DNA from: an uncultured Oscillospiraceae bacterium
GTDB taxonomy: Bacteria > Bacillota > Clostridia > Oscillospirales > Oscillospiraceae
Length of the DNA stretch: 18,694 bases
Assembly: GCA_934565615.1 (NCBI GenBank)
Contig: CAKTIH010000030.1
Span: 1-18,694 of the forward strand
Direction of reading: 5' to 3'
A program made the translations under genes and the position numbers. Below the pieces are notes generated by a model. That model did no database searches and was not told the origin of the DNA. It saw nothing but the letters and a program-made list of their open reading frames with translations. Shown one piece after another: positions 1 through 7,108 of the stretch. Numbering within the stretch: position 1 is the first letter of the stretch; each line of letters begins with the position of its first letter.

Positions 1-2610
1 GCGGGCGGGCGGAGTAAACCGGAGCCTGTAGATGAATACGACTACGATCATTCATATACTGCCGACACGCAGGACTACGCTCCGGAATATACCGATACAT
101 ACTACACCGATGACGACTACGGCTACGCTCCCGACGGCAGCGGCACTTATGACTCCGCACCCACGCAGGGTACGTGGCAGTATAATGACGACGGCGGCTA
201 CGACGAGCCGCAGCCGGTTGAGGAACCGGAATACACCGCTCCCGCCACCGAGCACTCCGGTGCGCGTGGCGCGATGGAGCAGGAGGCGCGCCGGTACATT
301 GCGCAGATGCAGGCGGGCTATGAGCAAGACTATGCCGAGCCCGAGGTCGAGGAGGCTCAGCCATACGACCCGAGCACCGACGGCTACGACGCGGACCCGA
401 CGCGCTATTCCGCGGAGGGCGGCAGCACCGTATATGCAGCTGAGACTGACGGCGAGGACGAGATAGACAGCCGCTTCAATCTCAGCGGCAAGCGCGCGGC
501 AAGCCGCATGCAGTACGGCAGCAAGACCGTCGACCTGAGCGCCGATGAAAGCTATGAGCCGACGCCGCAGACCGGGTACAGTCCGTCGCAATGGACGCCG
601 GATTATGACGATCCCGCAAACGACGGCGCGGAAGAAGAGCCCGTCCGCAAAAAACATAAATTCGGCAAGAAGAAAAAGAAAAAAGAAAAGCCTGCGCCCG
701 AGGCCGCAGAGCCTGAGACCGACGTCTCCGGCAAACGGACACCCATCTACAGCGGCTATGACGACACCGCCGACGAAAACGGCGAATACGCCGAGGACGA
801 CGACTACGGCTTTGATGCGGACGCTGGCGGGGACGGCAAGAAGTTCTCTGAGGAGGACGCGTACTTCCCGCCGAGCTTCCGCGAATATGTGCTCTCGCTT
901 TTTGCGTCACTGTTCCTGCGCGTCAGGGGCACAGCGCGCGGCGACACCGCCGCGACGATGAGCGACAGCGAGGAGGATCTCGGCGCCGAGGTCACGCCCG
1001 CCGCTGCCTCTAAATACTACGGTTCGTTCACGCGGTCAATGTCACTGCGCATTAAAATAAGCGCGGTGCTGATGGCGCTGCTGTGCTACATATCTCTCCA
1101 GCTCCCGCTGCCCGGTATGCTGCGCACGCTGCCCGTCTCCGCCGCCGCGTGCTTCGGGCTTCAAGCGGCAGTCATGTTGCTGTGCCTCGATATTGTCACG
1201 ACGGCTATCCTCAATGTCATGAGGCTGCGCTTCGGGGCGGACACTCTCGCGGTGTTCTCATGCCTTATAAGCGGCGCGGACGCACTGATAGTCGCGCTGT
1301 CCGACACGGCAAGGGCGCACATCCCGCTTTGCGCGCTGACAAGCCTCTCGCTTTTCGGCATACTGATATCGACATATCTGAACGTCAAGGGGCTGCGCAA
1401 GGCAACGCGCGTCCCGGCCATCGGCAAGCGCTTTTACTCCGTGACCGGCGAAAACAAGCTCGGCAAAAGAGAGCTTACGCTGCTCAAGTCACAGCGCCCG
1501 GCGACGGGCTTTGTCCGCCGTGCCGAGGAAGCGCCGCCCGACGAGACGCTGTTTCTCAGGCTCGCGCCGATCCTTGCTGTGCTGGCGCTGCTGCTGGCCG
1601 TTATCGTCGCCGCGGTCTCCGGCTGCGGTTCAGACTTTGTCTACATATTCTCCGCGCTGCTCGCGCCAGCAGTACCGTTCATGGCTCTGTCCGCCTTCGC
1701 GCTGCCGTATTTTCTCGGCACAGTACGCGTGTTCAGAGTAGGCGGCGCTATTGCAGGATGGTCTGGACTGTGCGACCTCGGCGTGAGCAAGAGCCTCATC
1801 GTCACCGACCGCGACCTCTTCCCCGAGGAGTGCGTGACGATGGAGAACGTGCGCATATTCGCCGACGGCGATGCGAAGAACGTCATATCCTACGCCGGGA
1901 CGATGGTCGCGGCGGTCGGCTCCTGCGCCGCGGGCTGCTTCGGAAAGCTCATGGAGGAAAACGGCTGCTCGCTCAAGCATGTGGAGAACTTTGAATGTCT
2001 CCCCGGCGGCGGTGCAAGCGGCATTATCGACGGTCATACTGTCCTGTGCGGCAGCACCGATCTGATGCGGCTGATGAACGTGCGCATCCCCTTCCGCCTG
2101 ACAGACAAGACCTCCGTCCTCCTCGCGATCGACGGCATACTTTACGGCATCTTCTCCCTGCACTACGAGCCTATGCCGCAGGTGCGCCGCGCGCTCATTG
2201 ACCTTGTGCGCTCCGACCGGCACCCTGTCTTTGCGATACGTGACTTCAATATTAACCCCGAGCTTCTGCACAACATATTTGACATTGCGACCGACGGCTA
2301 CGACTTCCCGCCCTATGTGGAGCGCTTCGAGCTGTCGACCCCGTCCTCAGGCAAGGACAGCCGCATCGCCGCCGTTGTATGCAACGAGGGGCTTGGGCCG
2401 CTCACTGAAGTCGCCGATGTCGGGCACAAAATATATATGTCAACAAGGACGAACCTGCTGCTGACGACTCTCGCGGCGGTGATCGGTGTGTTCACCGTGT
2501 TCGTGAAGTTCCTGACCGCAGGAAGCGTGAGCCTCGGCTTTATATTGCTATGGGCGCTACTGTGGGCGCTGCCTGCCGCGGCTGTCAGCCTGTACGTCAA
2601 CACGAAGTGA
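1..2610 (+). CDS. Degenerate P1B-type ATPase-like membrane protein (5' end outside window)
   Basis: The reading frame is open from base 1, so the true start lies upstream; 869 residues are visible (codon 1 = bases 1-3). Residues 1-345 are hydrophilic and probably disordered: rich in Tyr, Asp and Glu, with a basic run (K223-K228). Eight membrane segments follow (about 351-367, 379-407, 413-433, 441-462, 520-542, 546-575, 819-838, 844-866). The 4+2+2 layout, with a small loop after the fourth and a roughly 240-residue cytoplasmic domain after the sixth, is that of P1B metal ATPases. Family echoes are a proline-rich sixth helix, a glycine motif (G669-G674), an AIDG..YG strand (709-716) and ADVG (805-808). 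The key motifs are lost: CPC is absent, the DKTGT site reads TDRDLF (D603, D605), TGD reads IRD (746-748), and GDGxND reads CNEGLGP (794-800). It is probably a non-pumping pseudoenzyme of unknown role. The fold assignment is inference from these motifs. Confidence 0.72.
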   Translation, partial: AGGRSKPEPVDEYDYDHSYTADTQDYAPEYTDTYYTDDDYGYAPDGSGTYDSAPTQGTWQYNDDGGYDEPQPVEEPEYTAPATEHSGARGAMEQEARRYIAQMQAGYEQDYAEPEVEEAQPYDPSTDGYDADPTRYSAEGGSTVYAAETDGEDEIDSRFNLSGKRAASRMQYGSKTVDLSADESYEPTPQTGYSPSQWTPDYDDPANDGAEEEPVRKKHKFGKKKKKKEKPAPEAAEPETDVSGKRTPIYSGYDDTADENGEYAEDDDYGFDADAGGDGKKFSEEDAYFPPSFREYVLSLFASLFLRVRGTARGDTAATMSDSEEDLGAEVTPAAASKYYGSFTRSMSLRIKISAVLMALLCYISLQLPLPGMLRTLPVSAAACFGLQAAVMLLCLDIVTTAILNVMRLRFGADTLAVFSCLISGADALIVALSDTARAHIPLCALTSLSLFGILISTYLNVKGLRKATRVPAIGKRFYSVTGENKLGKRELTLLKSQRPATGFVRRAEEAPPDETLFLRLAPILAVLALLLAVIVAAVSGCGSDFVYIFSALLAPAVPFMALSAFALPYFLGTVRVFRVGGAIAGWSGLCDLGVSKSLIVTDRDLFPEECVTMENVRIFADGDAKNVISYAGTMVAAVGSCAAGCFGKLMEENGCSLKHVENFECLPGGGASGIIDGHTVLCGSTDLMRLMNVRIPFRLTDKTSVLLAIDGILYGIFSLHYEPMPQVRRALIDLVRSDRHPVFAIRDFNINPELLHNIFDIATDGYDFPPYVERFELSTPSSGKDSRIAAVVCNEGLGPLTEVADVGHKIYMSTRTNLLLTTLAAVIGVFTVFVKFLTAGSVSLGFILLWALLWALPAAAVSLYVNTK

Positions 2611-2629
2611 CAAGCTAAACCTTATAAGT

Positions 2630-2662
2630 CCGCGCCTTTAATTCATGGGCGCGGGCTTTTTT
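2630..2662 (+). terminator. Rho-independent terminator
   Basis: CCGCGCC (2630-2636) pairs with GGCGCGG (2648-2654) across an 11-nt loop. Six T residues follow at 2657-2662. It lies 20 bases after the stop of the P-type-ATPase-like gene and isolates it from the next transcription unit. Confidence 0.88.
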
Positions 2663-2673
2663 CAATTTTTCTG

Positions 2674-2702
2674 TTGCCAAGCTGATTTTCATAGTGTATA
2701 AT
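2674..2702 (+). promoter_or_regulatory. Sigma-A promoter of the EF-G-like gene
   Basis: TTGCCA (2674-2679) and a perfect TATAAT (2697-2702) are separated by 17 bases, directly after the preceding terminator. The predicted leader is about 58 nt and ends in a strong ribosome binding site (GAGAGGAAG, 2752-2760). Confidence 0.85.
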
Positions 2703-2766
2703 AAATTGATTGCTGATTACTATTTTGCATAAAAGCACATATAAACCAACAGAGAGGAAGCAACAA

Positions 2767-4785
2767 ATGAGCTACGAAACCAAAAACATTCGCAACATCT
2801 GCCTGCTGGGCCACGGCAACAGCGGCAAAACCAGTCTGGCTGAGAGCATGCTCTTCACCACCGGCGCTATCGACCGTCAGGGTAAGGTCAGCGACGGCAA
2901 CACCGTCTGCGACTACGACGCCGAAGAGATCAAGCGCCAGATAACCATATCCGCATCAGTCGCACCGGTCGAGTTCGGCGGCTGCAAGATCAACGTCCTT
3001 GACTGCCCCGGCTACTTCGACTTCGTCGGTGAAGCCCTCGCAGCCATCCGTGCCGTTGAAGCGGGCGTCATCCTGTGCTCGGCAAAGGACGGTATCTCCG
3101 TCGGCGCAGAGCGCTCCTGGAAGTACCTCAAGGCCGCGAACGTCCCCGTCGCTTTCTGCATCTCCAAGTGCGATGAAGATCACGGCGACTATTACGCAGT
3201 GCTCGACGCACTCAAGGCAAAGTACGGCAGCATCGTCTGTGCCGTTACCGTCCCCATGTCCGACGGCACCGGCGTTATCGACGTTGTCCACAACGTCGCT
3301 TACCAGACCAAGGGCGGCAAAACCGCAAAGGTCGTCGTTCCCGCCTCCGACGCTGGCAAGGTCGAGGAGCTGCGTGAGGCTCTGATGGAGACCGCCGCCG
3401 GCGCTACCGAGGAGCTCATGGAGAAGTTCTTCGAGAACATGGAGCTGAGCGAAGAGGACACCATCGAGGGTCTGCGCATCGGTCTGAGAGAGCGCAGCGT
3501 CGTTCCCGTTTTCGCAAGCGCCGCGATGAGCAACATCGGCACCGAGGCTATGCTCCAGGGCATCGTTGATTACGTCTCCAACCCCGCCGAGATGGACGGC
3601 ATCGACCCCGCCGGCACCACCGTCGGCTTTGTGTTCAAGACCATTTCCGACCAGTTCGGCAAGTACAGCTTCATCAAGATCATGCAGGGCAAGATCACCG
3701 CTGACATGTCCCTGCGCGATGTCCGCACCTCCAGCACCGATAAGCTCGGCCGTCTCTACACCGTCTGCGGCAAAAAGACCACCGAGGTCAAGGAAGCCTG
3801 CTGCGGCGATATCGTCGCCGTCGGCAAGATGGATTGGAAAACCGGCGATACTGTCTGCGATCCGAAGAACGAGGTCGAGCTGCCCGCTATCGAGCTGCCC
3901 GAGCCCTGCTACTCTATGGCTATCTCCCCCAAGACCAAGGGCCAGGACGACAAGGTCGCTGCCGGTCTTGCAAGACTCAACGAGGAAGATATCTCCTTCC
4001 ATCTCGTCAACAACGCCGAGACCCACCAGATGGTCATCTCCGGCGAGGGCGACATTCAGGTCGACGTTCTCTGCGCAAAGCTCAAGAGCCGCTTCGGCGT
4101 TGAGACCGAGCTCAAGCCCGCGCGCGTCGCTTACCGCGAGAAGATCAAGGGCAAGGTTGAGGCACACGGCCGCCACAAGAAGCAGTCCGGCGGTTCCGGC
4201 CAGTTCGGTGACGTTTGGATCCGCTTCGAGCCGCAGGACGAGCAGGACGACATGATTTTCGCCGAGGAAGTTTTCGGCGGCTCCGTCCCCAAGAACTTCT
4301 TCCCCTCCGTTGAAAAGGGTCTGCGCAACGCAGTCGTCAAGGGCGTCCTCGCCGGCTACCCGCTGGTCGGCCTGAAGGCCACTCTGTACGATGGCTCCTA
4401 CCACCCTGTCGACTCCAACGATATGGCCTTCCAGACCGCTGCACGTCTGGCATATCAGGACGGTATCCCCAAGGCTAAGCCCACCATTCTTGAGCCTATC
4501 GGCCTGCTCCAGGTCACCATTCCCGACGCGAACCTCGGCGATATCATGAGCGATATCAGCTCCAAGCGCCGCGGCACCGTGCTCGGCATGACCGCCGAGG
4601 ACGGCATGCAGACCGTCGAGGCTGAGGTTCCTATGGCTGAGATGAGCTCCTACACGATCGACCTGCGCTCCATGACTCAAGGCCGCGGCTCCTTCACCTG
4701 CAAGTTCATCCGCTACGAAGAGGCTCCCGGCAATGTCCAGCAGAAGGTCATTGAGGAAGCAAAGGCAGCCGAGGATAAGGAATAA
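2767..4785 (+). CDS. Elongation factor G-like GTPase (EF-G paralogue)
   Basis: This 672-residue translational GTPase covers the EF-G domains. The P-loop is GHGNSGKTS (15-23), switch I is RQITIS (57-62), and the G3 motif is DCPGYFDF (79-86). The G4 motif is SKCD (133-136) where EF-G has NKxD. A domain IV-type segment (GRHKKQSGGSGQFGDVW, near nt 4170-4218) and domain V follow. Canonical EF-G has His in G3 (DTPGHVDF); this protein has Tyr83, as in EF-G-like paralogues that work poorly as the housekeeping translocase. ATG 2767 is chosen because GAGAGGAAG sits 6 bases upstream; an in-frame TTG at 2710 has no ribosome binding site and is too close to the promoter. The gene is monocistronic, with its own promoter and terminator. 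Codons are strongly biased to C-ending forms, suggesting high expression. The precise function of this subfamily is uncertain. Confidence 0.9.
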   Translation: MSYETKNIRNICLLGHGNSGKTSLAESMLFTTGAIDRQGKVSDGNTVCDYDAEEIKRQITISASVAPVEFGGCKINVLDCPGYFDFVGEALAAIRAVEAGVILCSAKDGISVGAERSWKYLKAANVPVAFCISKCDEDHGDYYAVLDALKAKYGSIVCAVTVPMSDGTGVIDVVHNVAYQTKGGKTAKVVVPASDAGKVEELREALMETAAGATEELMEKFFENMELSEEDTIEGLRIGLRERSVVPVFASAAMSNIGTEAMLQGIVDYVSNPAEMDGIDPAGTTVGFVFKTISDQFGKYSFIKIMQGKITADMSLRDVRTSSTDKLGRLYTVCGKKTTEVKEACCGDIVAVGKMDWKTGDTVCDPKNEVELPAIELPEPCYSMAISPKTKGQDDKVAAGLARLNEEDISFHLVNNAETHQMVISGEGDIQVDVLCAKLKSRFGVETELKPARVAYREKIKGKVEAHGRHKKQSGGSGQFGDVWIRFEPQDEQDDMIFAEEVFGGSVPKNFFPSVEKGLRNAVVKGVLAGYPLVGLKATLYDGSYHPVDSNDMAFQTAARLAYQDGIPKAKPTILEPIGLLQVTIPDANLGDIMSDISSKRRGTVLGMTAEDGMQTVEAEVPMAEMSSYTIDLRSMTQGRGSFTCKFIRYEEAPGNVQQKVIEEAKAAEDKE

Positions 4786-4806
4786 TCCAAAGCAATAAGA
4801 ACAAAA

Positions 4807-4828
4807 GGGCGGCCTATTAAGGCCGCCC
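4807..4828 (+). terminator. Terminator hairpin after the EF-G-like gene
   Basis: GGGCGGCC (4807-4814) and GGCCGCCC (4821-4828) form a perfect 8-bp stem with a 6-nt loop, 21 bases after the stop codon. The T-tract is weak downstream on the plus strand, while AAAA precedes the stem. Confidence 0.7.
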
Positions 4829-4870
4829 TATGTATACTGTAGATAAGCATCTGGCTTGATTGGAGATAAG

Positions 4871-5710
4871 ATGAACAACGGTCTGTCCGGAATAAAGAAC
4901 ATAATATGGGCGCTGGCCATCGTCATTGCACTGCTCGCACTGCTGGTCGGGCTGATCTTTTCCGTCGCTGCGCGCAACTATGGCGATGCTCCCGACGGTA
5001 CTCTCGTGCTCAGCAGCGGCAGTCAGGCAATCGACAGCCGCGGCTCCGGGCTGGACGCCGACCCGTACTCCCCTATCGTCGGCGGCGGCACGCTCAAGGA
5101 GCTGCCGAGCACGCAGGACGGCGGGCTTGAGTACGTATTCGGCATGACCTATCTCTGCACATCGAGTTTCTCCGGCATCAATGATTACACCTCCACTATG
5201 GGCGGCGGCGCGAACGCGATCATGTGGACGGACAGCGGAAGCGGCATCCCAGCCTCCGCGGCTGCCGACACTGAAGTTCTTCTCAACGACGGCTCGCTCG
5301 TCACCCCGTCAAAGGCCGCGGCCATATACCAGCCGAAGCGCCTTGTCATCTACATCGGCACGGACGGGCTCGGTACTGCGTCGCAGGAGAGCTTTACGGC
5401 GGGGTATAAGAAGCTCATAAGCAGCGTTCAAGCCGCGAGCAGCAGCACGACGATAATCTGCTGCTCCCTCGCCTCCGTCAGCAGCTCATACCCCGGAGTT
5501 GACGGGGTGACCTCGGCGAAGATCGCCGAGGCGAACAATTGGATAAAGCAGATATGCACGGACACCGGAGTGTATTACGCTGACCTTGCTTCCATTCTCA
5601 ACGGCAGCGACGGATATATCTCAGACGAGTTCGTCACTCCCGACGGCAAGACCATTAGCTACGCCGGCATAGGCAAGATAGTCGAGTATTTCTGCTATCA
5701 CTGCGTGTGA
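4871..5710 (+). CDS. Membrane-anchored SGNH-hydrolase-like protein, catalytic residues apparently lost
   Basis: 279 residues. One N-terminal membrane helix (about 11-34) anchors an extracytoplasmic domain rich in Gly, Ser and Thr. The order of strands suggests an SGNH/GDSL fold: a block I-like strand (V89-FGMTYL), a block III-like strand (IYIGTDGLG, 160-168), a helix with paired Ser-rich segments, then a block V-like end (PDGKTISYAG, 257-266) and a C-terminal helix. In active family members block I is GDS, block III has Asn, and block V is DGxHL. Here these read G91-M92-T93, G163-T164-D165 and D258-G259-K260-T261, so Ser and His are both replaced. Hydrolase activity is therefore doubtful. ATG 4871 is preferred over TTG 4856 because GGAG (4862-4865) lies 5 bases before it. 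No clear promoter of its own is visible in the 85-bp gap. The fold call is moderate inference; the membrane anchor is firm. Confidence 0.6.
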   Translation: MNNGLSGIKNIIWALAIVIALLALLVGLIFSVAARNYGDAPDGTLVLSSGSQAIDSRGSGLDADPYSPIVGGGTLKELPSTQDGGLEYVFGMTYLCTSSFSGINDYTSTMGGGANAIMWTDSGSGIPASAAADTEVLLNDGSLVTPSKAAAIYQPKRLVIYIGTDGLGTASQESFTAGYKKLISSVQAASSSTTIICCSLASVSSSYPGVDGVTSAKIAEANNWIKQICTDTGVYYADLASILNGSDGYISDEFVTPDGKTISYAGIGKIVEYFCYHCV

Positions 5711-5734
5711 GTCTCAGGCGTTCATAACTGCATC

Positions 5735-5780
5735 ATATGAAAAGGCGCTTCGCGATAAATCGCGAAGCGCCTTTTCATAT
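5735..5780. terminator. Bidirectional terminator, 22-bp perfect inverted repeat
   Basis: Bases 5735-5756 are the exact reverse complement of 5759-5780, leaving a 2-base centre. The stem starts with ATATGAAAA and ends with TTTTCATAT, so each strand presents a U-run at its 3' side. It separates the convergent SGNH-like gene (stop 5710) and dnaJ (stop at 5784) and serves both. Confidence 0.9.
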
Positions 5781-5783
5781 TCA

Positions 5784-6929
5784 TTATCTTTTCTTTTTGC
5801 CGAAGATGCTCTTGCCGGATTCGCCGTCAAGGTCGCCCATTGATGCGGCGAACTGACGCAGCAGCTCCTTCTGGGAGGAGGTCAGGTTCTTCGGCGTCCT
5901 GACATTTACCGTGACGAACTGGTCGCCGCGGCCATTGCCCCGCACATACGGGATGCCCTTGCCGCGCAGGCGGAAGGTCGTACCGCTCTGGGTGCCTTCG
6001 GGTATGGTCAGCTTCACCTTGCCATCGAGCGTCGGGACCTCGATCTCCGCGCCGAGCGTCGCCTGAGCGAAGTTTATATCCTGTTCGAGCAGAACGGACG
6101 TGCCGTCGCGCTCGAAGCGCTCATGCTGACGAATAAGTACCGTGACGATAAGGTCGCCCGCAGGGCCGCCGTTTGAGCCGGCATTGCCCGCACCGCTGAC
6201 GGAGAAAGCCTGACCGTCGTCAATACCAGAAGGAACATTGACCGTCAGTTTATGCTGGCGGCGTATCTTGCCCATGCCGCGGCAGGTCTTGCACGGCTGG
6301 TGAATGATCTTTCCGGTGCCGCGGCACTTCTGGCAAGGTCCCATAGACTGCACCGCACCGAACGGGGTACGCTGCGTAGTCTTGACTGTGCCGCTGCCCT
6401 TACAGTCGGGGCATATCTCCGGCGTGGTCCCGGGCGCGCAGCCCGTACCCTTACAGTCGGGGCACTGCTCGATACGCGGTACGGTGACTTCCTTTTTGCA
6501 GCCGAAGGCCGCTTCTTCAAAGCTCACGGTCACAGTGGTCTCTATGCTCTCGCCGCGTCTCGGCGCGTTCGGATTACTGCGCGTGCTCCCGCCGCCGAAG
6601 CCGAAGCCGCTGAACATGTCGCCAAATATATCGCCCAAATCGCCGAAGCCGCCAAAACCGCCGAAGCCTGAGCCGCCCGCACCGCCGAAACCGGCGTTCG
6701 GGTCAAAGGCCGCATGACCGAACTGATCGTACTTCTTGCGCTTCTCAGGGTCGGACAGAACTTCGTATGCCTCGTTGCCCTCCTTGAAGCGCTCCTCACA
6801 GGCCTTGTCGCCGGGGTGCAGATCGGGGTGGTTCTCTTTAGTCAGCTTCCTGTATGCTTTTTTTATATCATCGGCTGAAGCGTCCTTGCTGACGCCCAGC
6901 ACCTCGTAATAGTCTCTTTTATCAGCCAT
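5784..6929 (-). CDS. dnaJ: Chaperone protein DnaJ (Hsp40)
   Basis: DnaJ stimulates the ATPase of DnaK and delivers unfolded substrates to it. The 381 residues show all four parts of a type I DnaJ: the J domain (about 5-70) with HPD at 34-36, a Gly/Phe-rich linker (about 74-115), four CxxCxGxG zinc motifs (CPDCKGTG, CPDCKGSG, CQKCRGTG, CKTCRGMG), and the C-terminal substrate-binding domains. The length is typical. The start is ATG at 6929, just before the conserved DKRDYYEVLGV, with AAGGA close upstream. A longer in-frame GTG at 6977 abuts a Shine-Dalgarno with no spacing and adds a non-conserved extension. It is the last gene of the heat-shock operon, 179 bp after dnaK, ending at a bidirectional terminator. 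Confidence 0.97.
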   Translation of the reverse strand: MADKRDYYEVLGVSKDASADDIKKAYRKLTKENHPDLHPGDKACEERFKEGNEAYEVLSDPEKRKKYDQFGHAAFDPNAGFGGAGGSGFGGFGGFGDLGDIFGDMFSGFGFGGGSTRSNPNAPRRGESIETTVTVSFEEAAFGCKKEVTVPRIEQCPDCKGTGCAPGTTPEICPDCKGSGTVKTTQRTPFGAVQSMGPCQKCRGTGKIIHQPCKTCRGMGKIRRQHKLTVNVPSGIDDGQAFSVSGAGNAGSNGGPAGDLIVTVLIRQHERFERDGTSVLLEQDINFAQATLGAEIEVPTLDGKVKLTIPEGTQSGTTFRLRGKGIPYVRGNGRGDQFVTVNVRTPKNLTSSQKELLRQFAASMGDLDGESGKSIFGKKKR

Positions 6930-6974
6930 TTTGTCCTTGCAGCCACGGTGCCGCTGTGCACCTTGGTCTGCCCA

Positions 6975-6982
6975 CACCTCCT
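6975..6982 (-). promoter_or_regulatory. Orphan Shine-Dalgarno sequence upstream of dnaJ
   Basis: On the minus strand AGGAGGTG lies about 45 bases before the dnaJ ATG, too far to serve it directly. GTG codons lie immediately after it. One of them opens an 18-codon frame whose TGA overlaps the first codons of dnaJ (ATGGCTGA). Spacing to any start is unusually short, so use as a leader-peptide ribosome binding site is speculative. Confidence 0.35.
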
Positions 6983-7038
6983 ATGCGACCCCAAAAACAT
7001 CGGACTGCATGGAGTCTTTTTATTCGATACTATATACT

Positions 7039-7091
7039 TGCGTACCTTAATACGCACTCTTGAGGCGGAGTGCTGCACCCCGCCTCAAGAG
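7039..7091 (-). promoter_or_regulatory. Two stem-loops between dnaK and dnaJ
   Basis: CTCTTGAGGCGG (7057-7068) pairs perfectly with CCGCCTCAAGAG (7080-7091) across 11 nt. Next to it TGCGTA (7039-7044) pairs with TACGCA (7051-7056). In the operon transcript these lie 17 nt after the dnaK stop. There is no U-run on the minus strand after them, so a processing site or partial terminator that lowers dnaJ relative to dnaK is more likely than full termination. Confidence 0.6.
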
Positions 7092-7108
7092 GTTATTTTG
7101 CTTGGGAA

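Noticed and set aside
2104..2115. DKTS tetrapeptide in the P-type-ATPase-like protein, resembling the DKTGT phosphorylation motif
   Set aside because: It lies about 100 residues too late, after the glycine motif of the N domain and just before the AIDG strand, so it cannot be the phosphorylation site.
2956..4680. 574-codon minus-strand ORF opposite the EF-G-like gene
   Set aside because: A shadow frame created by strong C-ending codon bias; repetitive Asp/Leu/Val/Ala composition and no domain.
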